A stretch of 64,000 nucleotides of DNA from Solenopsis invicta (Eukaryota; Arthropoda; Insecta; Hymenoptera; Formicidae), in NCBI RefSeq assembly GCF_016802725.1, contig NC_052665.1, positions 25,500,501 through 25,564,500 on the forward strand, read 5' to 3'. The stretch's first letter is position 1. The number at the start of each line of letters is the position of its first letter. The notes beneath the pieces are model-generated. The model saw only the letters and a list, made by a program, of their open reading frames with translations, was not told the origin of the DNA and did not search any database. The position numbers and the translations under genes were made by a program. Shown piece after piece: positions 1 through 10,560 of the stretch.

Positions 1-274
1 CAGTAATAAATCAATTTAATGTCGTGATATTAGGTTTTTTTGTTCGATATAAAGCTGCATCTTAAGTACTGAAAATTTATTCAGTACGCATGCAATTGAG
101 TGAACATGCAAAATGTATATAAAATCATTCATGAAATATCAACACAAAAATTCTGATGAACGTTCAAGGCCTCTCAAAGTTGTGTTTTCACATAAATAGT
201 TTAACATATTGTTATAAACAATTAATATATATATATCAACATTTACATTAAAATATCTTACTTAAAATATCTTA
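1..274. other. AT-rich region, no gene seen
   Basis: I see no coding exon here. There is one short palindrome (GTACTGAAAATTTATTCAGTAC-like, around 67-88) and AT-rich simple sequence near 224-240. It lies just beyond the stop codon of the DUF4806-type gene and presumably holds its 3' UTR. Confidence 0.4.
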
Positions 275-1786
275 CTATAATAAGGTAGACATTTTTGTGT
301 CGCTAAACTTTTCAGTTCCAATCCCACCGAGCCACGTGAACTGATTAACCAATTCATCAGTCATAATGTGTTTTACAGAAGTATGTAAAAATTCTCTCAA
401 CTTCGCGCCTCCTAAAGATTGTAAATGATGACACTAAAACAAAATTAAGATGTATTATTTTAATTATATTATTTTTCAATACTATACTCAATTAATGTTC
501 AAGTAACTGGCACATATTCATAGATTGCATGGTACATTATAATGAATTCATAAATTTACCAATTGGTTGCGTTCGTTTATTTTAGTCTCACTCTCAAGGT
601 TATAAAAATCTTCCAATGATTTTAATGGAAAACCATCGAGAGGCTCATAAAACGTTTTAGAGATCTCGGTTGTATTCTCTGACAATTTTTTAAATGTCTC
701 CTTCATCTGCACATTTATTGTTTCCTGTCCTTTTAATAGGGTTTCGTATTGAGTTTCCAGTATCCTACAAAATACAAATAAATAATTAGATGAAATATAA
801 AATATTCCTTTTAAGTGTTGAATTGTCATAATGTAATTACAAATTTTCTTGCAAAGTATTGTATTTAATATTTTTATTTACGCGGTATGATAATAAAGTT
901 TGGTGAATATTATGAGAAAATAAGCCACTAAATTAATATATAAATAACCTTTATTATCCTTTAATTTAAGTCCCCTTAAAGATAATATACGACCAATAAG
1001 CTCTAGCCGTGTTGAAAACGGGAGTCTCATATATTGACATAAGAAACTCATAAACTCTAAGACAAAAACCTTATATGATTATTATTCAACCTATAAGATT
1101 ACATGGTTTTTGTCCTACAATATATGGAATAATAAGACATTTCTGCAGTTGTTAATAAGTTAATTTTGAAATTTATTTTCATACGAAAGAGTCAATTTAT
1201 TTGATAATAAATACAGTTACTCACGTAAATTTTTCAAGTATTTTGTGACAGTTAATGCACTTGCTGCCATCAATGTGCGTACGATGATGAGAGGAAGGGC
1301 CATATGTCTCGATGATTTCTACTGAATTTAGCACATTCGTGCCATTATTTTTTTCTGGCAACGTACTGTTAGCAGTAACAGGAAAAAATGATGTTTTATT
1401 TTTTATATTGTAATTATTACTTAGAGATGTCAACAAAACTACATTGGGAGAATTTTCATCATTAGCAGTTACTTCATATCTGAAAATAACAAAATATATT
1501 AACATATTTTTAAAGTATATTAACATAATGAATTTAATAACATATTTTAAAGTTTATTAACATATACTTACAAATTTTCATCTATATCAATCGGATTAGT
1601 GTTCAATGTGCTTTCAAGATTTTTATTCTCCGACTCATTAATAGATATTTGCTCATCCTTGGACTTCAATTCTTTTACAAAAAGGCGTAGTCGATCCAAT
1701 TCTGCTTTCATATTTTTTTCCTTTAATTTCTTTTTTTGTTTAGCTGTGTCGTCAGAAGAAGTGGTCATTATTCGTTTTGGACGCAT
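275..1786 (-). CDS. DUF4806-type protein, 3' four exons (5' part not found)
   Basis: Four exons are visible with consistent splice phases: 1572 up to about 1786, 1225-1479, 560-764 and 275-433 (stop TAG at 275-277). The first visible exon is Lys/Glu-rich and probably coiled coil; an in-frame stop lies upstream of the ATG at 1786, so that exon probably begins at an acceptor near it and the true start is missing. The second holds a CINC motif. The last two match the DUF4806 pattern: GFPLKSLEDFYNLE, then LGGAKLREFLHTSV and MTDELVNQFTWLG. Such proteins form large families in ants, often with an N-terminal domain like that of the BEN gene further right, but no such exon was found here. A Gypsy element starts about 210 bp upstream and may have separated or removed the 5' exons. 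Function unknown. Confidence 0.7.
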
Positions 1787-1997
1787 CTACTCTACCACTA
1801 CTGGTAAATGTTTTTAAAGTCTTCTTTTTTTCTAATGTTTGATTCATGCTTGAAGTTCGAATTCCAAAAATCGTGACAACGTTCAATGATCTGCAATGAC
1901 TTATATTTCACCAAATTAATGTTTATTGTTTTCTTGAAAATGTTGTTTGTTTTATTAAGTTTGCATAGTAAAATGAATTTTTTTCTGTTTTAAGCAT

Positions 1998-2309
1998 AAT
2001 TTCTCGAAACATATCCTGACACGAGTTAGGAAACACTCTTGTAACATGTCCTAACACGTTCGTACAGGATCCAACCGTTACGTAAGCACGTGAACCGCGG
2101 AGCTGTGCGCCCAGCGCGCCCCTCCCGCGCAGCTCGGGCCAATAGGGCCGTAGGGCCACCGAACGCGCAGTATATATGCGGGTGCGTGATAACGGTCAAC
2201 ATCATTCGATTTTTGAGACGTTGGTGTATAACTCTTCCTAGCAATAAACAAGTGTTACATTTCAACTCTGACTCGTCGATATCCTCTACTTCCACATCAA
2301 CATCCTACA
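1998..2309 (+). repeat. Gypsy 5' LTR
   Basis: Matches the 3' LTR at 6750-7070 almost perfectly from the shared TTTCTCGAAAC onward and ends in ATCCTACA. It has a GC-rich stretch, a TATATA box near 2170 and an AATAAA near 2245, fitting a compact promoter and polyadenylation region. The outermost bases of the 3' LTR (TGTAGGAAAT) are not recognisable here. Confidence 0.9.
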
Positions 2310-2313
2310 AATT

Positions 2314-2326
2314 TGGGGGCTCGTCC
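2314..2326 (+). promoter_or_regulatory. Primer binding site, tRNA-Pro type
   Basis: TGGGGGCTCGTCC lies 4 bp after the LTR end. It is the complement of the usual tRNA-Pro 3' end and matches the first 13 bases of the tRNA-Pro primer sites of some vertebrate retroviruses. The match fades after 13 bases. Confidence 0.75.
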
Positions 2327-2349
2327 AGCCGGAATCGACGCAACTAGAT

Positions 2350-2507
2350 TGAAATTCTGCGAGCTAAGAAGAAACAGCGAGAAAACAGCGAGAAACAGTG
2401 AGAAAACAGCGAGAGACAGCGAGAAACGACGAGAGACAGCGAGAAACAACGAGAGACGACGAGAGATAGCGAGAAACGACGAGAGACGACGAGAAACAGC
2501 AAACAAG
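2350..2507 (+). repeat. Purine-rich tandem repeat in Gypsy leader
   Basis: Degenerate 10-11-bp units of the type GAGAAACGAC, GAGAGACAGC and GAGAAACAGC are repeated about 14 times between the primer site and the gag ATG at 2508. The frame is open through the repeat and continuous with gag but lacks an ATG. It probably forms an unstructured leader. Confidence 0.75.
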
Positions 2508-3600
2508 ATGAGTGGCAGAGAACCGAGCGATTTCACCATCGTCGAGTTGAAGGAGAAATTAAAGGATCTTGGTTTAAGCCTAACAGGAAACAAAGCCGAG
2601 CTAATCGCCCGATTGATCGAAGCGGATCCAACGGGAGCGTGGATGCAAGACGCTCCGGAAGTTGCAGAGACGAACACGACGGGCGCAGCAGCTTTGCCAA
2701 CCGCCGACAACCACCAAAGAGAGATCGAGTTATACCGGCGGGAAAAAGAGCTTGCTGATCGTGAGTTGGCTCTTGCCAGAGCAGAAATACAATTACTACG
2801 AGATATGCAGCGATTAAATGTGTCCGACCGAGAGCAGCGAGTAGAACGGGAAACAGTATCGTCTAAGTTGAACATAACGGCCGTAGCAGATCTACTGGGC
2901 CACTTCAACGGAGATACTGGCGACTACAGAAACTGGGAGCAACAATTAACATTGCTGAGGAGGACGTACGGCCTAACGGAGAACTATACCAGAGTCTTAA
3001 TCAGTATGAGACTCAAAGGAAAGGCTCTAGAGTGGTTCCATCTGAACCTACTCGCGTAGAGTCCGCCGTGGACGACCTGCTGAGTGAGCTGCGTGAGATG
3101 TTCGACCATCGACCGAACAAAATAGAGCTGAGAAAAACGTTCGAGCAAAGAGTATGGCAAAGAAGTGAGACGTTCCACGAATACGTTCACGCGAAGACAA
3201 TCCTCGCTAACCGAGTTCCTATCGACAAGGACGAGGTACTAGACTACATTATTGACGGCATACCAGTGGTGAGCCTGAGAGATCAGGCGCGCGTCGGAGG
3301 ATTTACATCGAAGGCATCATTACTGCGAGCTTTCGAAAAAGTGAATCTGAAGGAGAGACTGCCTGCCAGTGTTACGAAAAAGACGGAGCCATCCAGAGGT
3401 CGTCGTCAGGATGCAGAGAAAGCGGGCAAGAAGGAGGTCCCGCAGAACGAGAGACGGTGCTTCAACTGCGGCCAGCGGAACCACGTGAGTGCGGACTGCC
3501 CAACAAAGGCGGAAGGACCGAAGTGCTTCAGTTGCGGCGGACGCGGGCATCTGGCATCGAAGTGCGATAAGCAGCAAAAGACGGTGAGCGACACCGACGT
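2508..3600 (+). pseudogene. gag: Gypsy gag with SAP-like domain, frameshifted
   Basis: The start ATG is at 2508, the first ATG after the repeat leader. Residues about 8-42 fit a SAP domain (FTIVELKEKLKDLGL, then GNKAELIARLIEAD), unusual at the N-terminus of a Gag. A charged helical stretch follows, then a capsid-like region. A 1-bp frameshift near 3041 ends the first frame at 3059; the capsid continues in the next frame with two zinc knuckles, CFNCGQRNHVSADC and CFSCGGRGHLASKC, near 3460-3565. Gag would package the element RNA; the SAP domain suggests DNA or chromatin binding (inference). Not functional as it stands. Confidence 0.85.
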
Positions 3601-6600
3601 TGTTACGAAAAGCGTCCGGAAAAGGTATGTGAAAGAAGTGTCAATTAACAATCGGAAATTAGAAGCACTCATCGACACCGGAAGCAATATCCGTATAATG
3701 CGCGCGGATCAATATATTAGAATAGGCGCTCCGAAATTAGAGAAAAGTGAAATTCAATTTTGCGGTGTAGGCTCCGGAAATAACGTAACTTTAGGCGAAT
3801 TTAATACAGTTATAACTATTGATGATAAGAACTATCCGATGCTTATCCGTGTCGTTTCGGATACGCTCATGAAACACAGCCTGCTCATCGGTGCAGATTT
3901 TCTAAAGACTGTAAAAACTACGATAAATGCGGAAAAAATCACTATCGATGCACTGGAATCCAATTCAAAAAATAAAGAATTTAGCGAGATATCTAAGATA
4001 GATTTAGCTCTCGACGAAGCAAACAATATAGACGTAACGCATATATCGAATACGGAATGTAGAGACACGGTTAAAATTTTAATTGACGAGTATGAGCCAA
4101 AGAAAACGCGAGAAGTCGGATTAAAGATGACGATATTATTAAAAGACGATGAGCCTGTGTATCAAAGAGCAAGACGATTATCGCCGTTAGAAAAAGAGCA
4201 AGTAAACGCGCAAATAGAGTGGATACGCGAGGGCATTGTGCAGCCATCTTTGTCGGAATACGCGAGTCCTGTCGTATTAGCAAAAAAGAAAGACGGTTCA
4301 ATCAGATTGTGCGTGGACTACCGGCAATTAAACAAAAAGATAGTTAAAGATCGGTACCCTTTACCGCTCGCGGAGGATCAATTTGACTCATTGCAAGGCG
4401 CGAATTATTTTACTACGCTCGATTTAGAGAACGGGTTTTTTCACGTTCCGATGGACGAACAAAGCCGGAAATTCACAGCCTTTATCGTGCCAGATGGGCA
4501 TTTCGAATTCTTACGAGTTCCTTTCGGTTTGTGCAATTCTCCAGCCATCTTTCAGAGATTCATTAATATAATTTTTCGAGATTTAATACAAGCCAAAACA
4601 ATATTAACTTACATGGCCAAAACAATATTAACTTACATTTAATTATACCGTCCGTTGATCTTAAAACAGGAGTGGAGAATCTCCGAATAGTATTAAAAAT
4701 CGCGAGTGAAGCCGGATTAAAGATCAATTGGAAAAAGTGCCAATTCTTGCAACAGCGAGTAGAATACCTCGGTCACGTGATAGAAAACGGTTGCGTGAGA
4801 CCATCGGAGCGCAAAACGGAGGCAGTAAGAAAATTTCCCGAGCCCAATTCGAAACAGGTTCAAAGCTTTTTGGGATTGAGCGGGTATTTCAGAAAGTTCA
4901 TTCCTCAATACTCAACTATTGCGCGCCCGTTAACGAATCTATTAAGAGCGGATTCGAAATTCGAGTTTGGCGAAAGAGAGAGAGAGTCATTTGAGCGATT
5001 GAAGGAAATCCTTTGTAATGGTCCGATTTTAAATTTATATATAACAGGCGCGGAAACCGAGTTGCACACTGACGCGTCGACACACGGATACGGTGCAATT
5101 CTTTTACAAAAGAATAAGAGCGATAACGCGATGCATCCGATCTATTATTGTAGTGGTAAAACCACGCCGGCGGAAGAAAAATACACGAGCTACGAGCTAG
5201 AAGTATTAGCTATCATTAAAGCACTCAAAAAATTCCGAGTCTATTTGTTAGGAATACCGTTTAAAATCATTACCGACTGTCGTGCGTTCGCGGCTACAAT
5301 GAACAAAAAAGATTTATGCGTGCGCGTAGCCCGATGGGTTTTACTGCTAGAAGAATACAATTATACGATAGAGCATCGGCCGGGTAAAAATATGGCACAC
5401 GTCGATGCCTTGAGTCGCAACCCGTTACCGCAATGTATGCTAATAGAAGCTCATAAAGACGGTTTACTAGCGCGATTAGAGAAAGCTCAACAAAACGACG
5501 TTGACATTAAAAGAATTTTTGATATCGCTAAAACACAAAAAATTGACGGGTATGTCATAAGAGGTAGTATACTTTTTAAAGAAGTAGACGATGAATTACG
5601 AATTGTTGTACCTGCCGCGTTGAGGTCTCAAATTATCCGACGGGCACATGAGAGGGGACATTTTTCAGTTGCAAAAACGGAGGCATTGTTAAATAAAGAA
5701 TACTGGATTCCACACGTCAAAAGTAAAATTCAAGAGATTATTAAAAATTGCATCCCGTGTATATTAGGCGATAAAAAGCAGGGTAAACAAGAAGGATTTT
5801 TAAATCCGATCGCGAAGGGAGAGGTACCACTCGATACCTATCATATTGACCATCTTGGACCGCTTCCCTCTACAAAAAAAAGCTACAACCACATATTTCT
5901 TATTGTCGATGCATTTTCTAAATTCGTATGGTTGTACGCGACTAAGACTACCAATACAGTAGAAGTTTTAAATATTTTAAAGAAACAGTCAGTAGTTTTT
6001 GGAAACCCCCGCCGAATAATTTCAGACCGAGGCACAGCCTTTACGTCGAACGATTTTCAAAATTACTGTAAGGAGGAAAATATCGAGCATGTGCTTATAA
6101 CAACCGGAATACCTAGAGCTAACGGTCAAGCGGAACGAATAAACCGTACATTAATTCCCCTGTTAACTAAGCTCGCGGATCCGAAACGAGAAGAGTGGTA
6201 TAAGCATTTAGGTTTAGCACAGCAATGTCTTAATACGACATTACACAGAAATTTAGGCGCGTCTCCATTCAATGTTTTATTTGGAACCCATGCGCGTCTC
6301 CGGGATGCTTGTGAAATGCGCGAATTGTTAGAACGGGAATGGATCTCCGAATTTCAAGAAGATCGCGATGAGATTAGAGATCGCGCTAAAGAAAACATTG
6401 CGAGAATTCAAAAAGAAAACAAACACGGATTCGATAAAAAGCGAAAAAAAGCGACGAGTTACAGCGAAAACGATCTAGTAGCGATTAGACGTACGCAGCA
6501 AGGCCCAGGACTGAAATTAGCTAATAAGTATCTAGGCCCTTATAAAATCATTAAGATACTACGCAATAATAGATACGTAGCCAGGAAGGTGGGCGACCAT

Positions 6601-6711
6601 GAAGGCCCATGGGAGACATCCACTGCCGCCGATTATATTAAACCGTGGGCGAGCATAATAGATAAGTCTGAAGAAATGAGCGATTTAGATCTAGAAAATA
6701 ATGCGGACTAA
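3600..6711 (+). pseudogene. pol: Gypsy pol (PR-RT-RNase H-IN), RT active site destroyed
   Basis: The protease motif is LIDTGSN near 3670, with a later LLIGADF. Reverse transcriptase shows YTTLDL-type motif A (FTTLDLENGFFHVPM) and motif B FGLCNSPAIFQRF; the expected YMDD box is gone, replaced by a 24-bp tandem duplication and a small deletion that shift the frame at about 4592-4645. The second frame (about 4672-6711) carries the RT thumb, RNase H (HTDASTHGYG, YELEVLAI, DALSRN), the integrase zinc finger (H...H...CIPC) and the integrase core (HIDHLGPLP, ISDRGTAFTS, GQAERINRT). RNase H and integrase are uninterrupted. Confidence 0.92.
4592..4639 (+). repeat. 24-bp tandem duplication in RT active site
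   Basis: Two copies of a 24-bp unit (eight codons, AKTILTYM then AKTILTYI) lie head to tail. The duplication itself is in frame, but about 7 bp that should encode the catalytic aspartates are missing just after it, giving the stop near 4640. Confidence 0.85.
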
Positions 6712-6749
6712 CGGATATCCGGGGCGGATATCAAAGCAGAATGGCCGAG

Positions 6750-7070
6750 TGTAGGAAATATTTCTCGAAACAAATCCTGACACGAGTTAGGAAACACTCT
6801 TGTAACATGTCCTAACACGTTCGTACAGGATCCAACCGTTACGTAAGCACGTGAACCGCGGAGCTGTGCGCCCAGCGCGCCCCTCCCGCGCAGCTCGGGC
6901 CAATAGGGCCGTAGGGCCACCGAACGCGCAGTATATATGCGGGTGCATGATAACGGTCGACATCATTCGATTTTTGAGACGTTGGTGTATAACTCTTCCT
7001 AGCAATAAACAAGTGTTACATTTCAACTCTGACTCGTCGATATCCTCTACTTCCACATCAACATCCTACA
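6750..7070 (+). repeat. Gypsy 3' LTR
   Basis: 321 bp with perfect 7-bp ends TGTAGGA/TCCTACA. It has the same TATATA and AATAAA features as the 5' LTR and differs from it by about three substitutions in the shared region. Confidence 0.93.
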
Positions 7071-7189
7071 ATATTTCTTATTAATAATTTTAACTATATT
7101 GAGGTTTGCATAACATTTGCATTAACATTTTTTTTAAATAAAATGTACAATAACATTTTTTTATAAACAGCATTGTATTTATTACTATA

Positions 7190-7510
7190 TTATTGAATCT
7201 CATATACATTCGGAGGTTTGCATAAATATCTAGAATATCCTACATCTACATGAATAATCTTGCTTTTTACATCACTTGTTGGAACTATTGAGCTATGTAC
7301 ATAATCTTCTGATTCTATCTTATCCATGTACGATACATGTACGAACGGTTTGTTGGAACTGATTGTAATTTTTGATATTTGAATGTGACATTTATTATTT
7401 AAGAGAGTGATGTGTAATATTTGTTCATATTCACCTGAATGCAACTGAACCATTGTATCACTCGTCTTTCGTGCTTTACGATATTTCTGACTGTGAAATA
7501 CGACACCTAT
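7190..7510 (-). pseudogene. C-terminal fragment of a CMC-like (tnp2) transposase
   Basis: About 107 codons are open on the minus strand, from FHSQKYRKARKTSDTMVQLH to a stop at 7190. The text aligns with the C-terminal part of the transposase at 28955-31173 (WHSENYGKLQKRQNST, then FHITRLTDSV), so it is a relative of that family. The ending KPPNVYEIQ is more typical of the family than the ending of the larger copy. It is truncated at its 5' end and not linked to other exons. Confidence 0.65.
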
Positions 7511-7660
7511 TCTATATATATTTCTGTTTTTAAATTTATAAATTGTTTAAGTGTAATGAATAATATAAAAATTTTTACAAATTTTAATGTAGTTGCATTA
7601 AGACTCCTAAATACTCTCAGTGACCATCACATTTGGGAATCCTGACACTAGTAGCGAGAA

Positions 7661-7922
7661 ATGATGCGCTGAGACGCTGAGAATTCTTGCGTGCTATTTT
7701 CAAATAAAAAGCTATTTTGATAAAATAACATTGTAAATTATTTTAACAAATTTGTAAAATTGTTCTAAAACTATTTTTTTCTTGACGGTTTATGAACTGC
7801 CAAAAAATCATAGCTTTTGGACAATTTTACAAATTTTTTAACGTGATTTATAGTGTTGTCATCAAAATATCTCTTTATTTAAAAATGGCACACAAGATTT
7901 GTTAGCGTCTCAGCGTGTCATA
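7661..7922. repeat. Palindromic MITE, 262 bp
   Basis: Inverted ends ATGATGCGCTGAGACGCT and its near-complement at 7905-7922, with roughly 55-bp arms at about 75% identity and a further inner palindrome (GTAAAATTGTTCTAAAA / TTTTGGACAATTTTAC). No ORF. Superfamily not assigned. Confidence 0.7.
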
Positions 7923-7959
7923 TCGTATTAAAATTCGATTTAATTATAATTTATGAAAT

Positions 7960-8131
7960 CATGTAATTTCGGATTGAAATGGATTTATCCCAATATTAAT
8001 CCGTCCGAATTATACTAATTCCGATCTGATTTTTAATCGGTCTTAATACCGTATTTTCGGTGCAGAAATCCCGATCGATTTGGATTACTTTTTTTTAAAT
8101 CGGTTTTAATCGCATATTTTCGGCAGGGTGT
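7960..8131. repeat. Interspersed repeat ending CAGGGTG, copy 1
   Basis: The stretch around 8030-8131 (TCGGTCTTAATACCG ... CAGGGTG) recurs in reverse complement at 33361-33447 plus 34964-34998, where an LTR splits it. Both copies end at CAGGGTG/CACCCTG, which probably marks the repeat boundary. Non-coding, family unknown. Confidence 0.7.
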
Positions 8132-8679
8132 ACATTAACATCTTGTGTAATACGACGCCTAAAAGGCTGTTTGCGAAAAAAAATTTACAGAAATGTCAAT
8201 AATTTTTGCTTATCGCGTTTATTGATAACAGCTCTGGCATACGCGAAAATGCGGTTGTTTTATAGAGGAATAAGAATATTTTTCAAAAATACTTTGGTAG
8301 AAGAGAAGAAGGTATTATTGCTGTTATCGACAATATGGCTACTCCTATTATTTCCGTTATTAGGTGACGTATTCTAACAATTTCTTATAAAGTTATTCGT
8401 TTAGTAGCCCGTCGTTTCTTAGTCATGCTAATATGTTAATACATAATGACTGACAATTGTTATAAAGCATTTCTACTTTTGAGCACTTTTAAACTTTTTC
8501 AAGGTACACTTTTAACCTTTAATTACGTACACTTTATTATTCTTAAACATGAGTGTATTATCACACGAAAGTACATACACTCGAGTGTTTACTTTATTAT
8601 TTAACTTTTTATTTGGCCGTATACATTTCGAGTTATACAAAATTAAAACAATAACATAGAATTTTGTAAATATGGTATT
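8132..8679. other. No gene seen
   Basis: AT-rich sequence. The 68-codon frame at 8171-8377 has no recognised motif and no splice context, and I do not call it. Nothing else is supported. Confidence 0.4.
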
Positions 8680-8683
8680 TTAA

Positions 8684-9644
8684 CCCTTAAACATAAGTGG
8701 GTCTGAGAGACCCCATATGAAGTTTTGAACGCTTTCTGTGTGAAGACGGAATGAGATAGGAGATTCGGTCCAAGGCGCAAAAAAAGTTTTAAATCTCCTC
8801 TTTTGATTGATATGGTTGATCAACTTTTTTGGTCAACTAAAATTTGAACGGCACGGCAGCAAAGTTTTGTTAGGGTTAATGCGACCCATATAGTGTGTAA
8901 GTGAAACTTCTTCTGTATTTTACATAAAAAACAAAATACGTTCAAATAGGTCAGTTCGCGGATATTACTCGCATATACTCTGTCTAAAGTTGGAATACTA
9001 TAAAATATTGTAGAAAATGTAGTTTTTCCGAAATATATCATGAAACACATCAATTTTCAATTTTAGACACGATTTAATCAAAAATACCTCATTCGCTTTG
9101 TTAAATAAGTACATTTTTTAATAGAAATGACAATGATATAATTTTTTTTTAAAGTATGAATCTTTAGCTTTAAAACGCCGTATTGTAAAGTCTTTAAAAG
9201 TTTTTTGTTGCAAAGATATGATTTTTTTTCAAGTGGATTTTTAGATGACTAAAAGTACTTTATACTCTCTATGTTACATAATTAAACTTTTTAAAAGGAA
9301 TGACTTTGCCAAATTTTATTTTGAAATTGTGACTCTTTAGCTTTGAAACGCCGTATTTGAAAGTCCTTAAAAGTTTTTTGTTGCAAAGATATAATTTTTT
9401 TAAGGAAAAGCGGATTTTTGACCAATTTCTCAGTTTTGCTTAATGGCTTTTTCTTTATAACTTTACAATAAATTATTTTTTGGCAATGCCGATTGTGCAG
9501 TCGCACTCCTGAGATTCTGAATTTTCATTTAAAAAAAATTGTAAAAAAAATATTTTAATCAAAGTTATAGCTTTTCAAAGTTGAAAAAGTCTCCCAGACC
9601 CAAAAATGTGTTTCCGTATTTTACAGGATCGGGGTGTTTAAGGG
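8684..9644. mobile_element. TTAA-flanked non-autonomous element (piggyBac-like ends)
   Basis: Ends CCCTTAAACA and TGTTTAAGGG are exactly inverted and flanked by TTAA at 8680-8683 and 9645-9648. TTAA duplications are known for piggyBac and Kolobok; the CCC start favours piggyBac. Inside is a roughly 90-bp direct repeat (about 9165 and 9325, GCTTTRAAACGCCGTATT) and a GGGTCT/AGACCC subterminal pair. No transposase remains. Confidence 0.8.
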
Positions 9645-9648
9645 TTAA

Positions 9649-10340
9649 GCAAAATTTTTTATCAAAATATTTCTTCGATAAATCGATTATCATTCTACAG
9701 TGCGGTATATAGAAACCTTTTATGAACTCAACATTTTAAGAACTCTTTTTGATAACATTTTGCTCACTGCGAAAGTACCTTGTAAAATTATAATAAAATA
9801 GTTATATTATTCCATAAAAAAATAACATTTGGTAATTTTAATTAAAAATTAAATCTGATTTATTAAAGTTTTAAATAATTTATTGCGAGTACAAATTATT
9901 GGATTGTTCGAAAAGTAATTTTGTTTTTTCCCAACAGAGGACAACTTCACACTTAAACCGCATAATCATTAGGGGAGACCTGGGTTATTCATTAGACCTC
10001 TTTTTGTTTTTTGTCCCCTGAGTCTTATATTCATTAAAAAAAAAACATAGGACGGTTTAAAAGGTTGAACCTTTCTCTTCACAATGCCGGTATAGATAAA
10101 ACATGGAAATGTACTTGCTTTGAAGTACAGATAAAAATGTCGACCAATGCCAAAAATTATGAATGGCCCCAAGCCCGTGGTAATTCGTAACTAGTCCGGG
10201 AATATCCCGAAATTTGTGTTTTAAGTTGAAAGACTGTAAAAAAGCTGTTGCTAAGACTTTTTTTATTTAAAAAAGAATATAGGTATACAAGAAACAAATG
10301 CAAACATATATGCACTTTCGCATGTCCTTTTATGCCATCG
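9649..10340. other. No gene; contains a mariner end fragment
   Basis: AT-rich and non-coding. At about 9899-9933 GATTGTTCGAAAAGTAATTT resembles the complement of the terminal repeat of the degraded mariner ending near 43772. The 67-codon minus-strand frame around 10000 shows no recognised motif. Confidence 0.45.
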
Positions 10341-10500
10341 GTGTGACAGATTTCCTAGCCTCACAAGTATCTCATCTTTAACGTTTTATAACTTTGTACC
10401 TGCTCAAGAGCGACGATTTTATATTTATATTCATGTTCTATGTACTAAAAAACACAATATTATCAAGTTTGAACGAAATCAATGAAGAACTTTAGTTTAC
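10341..10500. repeat. Diverged Merlin-type terminal repeat fragment
   Basis: Resembles the right end of the Merlin element at 26868-26990, including GATTTCCTARCCTCACAA, CTCAAGAGCGACGATTTT-like and AAACACAATATT-like stretches, with many substitutions. No transposase nearby, so an old MITE or solo end. Confidence 0.6.
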
Positions 10501-10560
10501 CTCAATGCTTAACTCTACGGAGCGCAGACGTTCGTATCCAGTCATCAAAATGTTAGCACT

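Larger units (their letters stand above)
1998..7070 (+). mobile_element. Ty3/Gypsy LTR retrotransposon, broken
   Basis: About 5.1 kb. Two LTRs flank a tRNA-Pro-like primer site, gag with two CCHC zinc knuckles, and pol in the order protease, reverse transcriptase, RNase H, integrase, which is the Ty3/Gypsy order. No env-like ORF follows integrase. The LTRs differ at only about 3 positions over about 310 bp, so insertion was recent, yet gag has a frameshift and the RT active site is destroyed. The 3' LTR starts TGTAGGA and ends TCCTACA; the 5' LTR lacks the first 10 or so bases or has diverged there, so the target duplication cannot be read. Confidence 0.93.

Noticed and set aside
2026..2347. 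ORFs within the Gypsy LTRs (also 6708-7084)
   Set aside because: Identical in both LTRs, overlapping on opposite strands and without motifs; explained by the GC-rich LTR.
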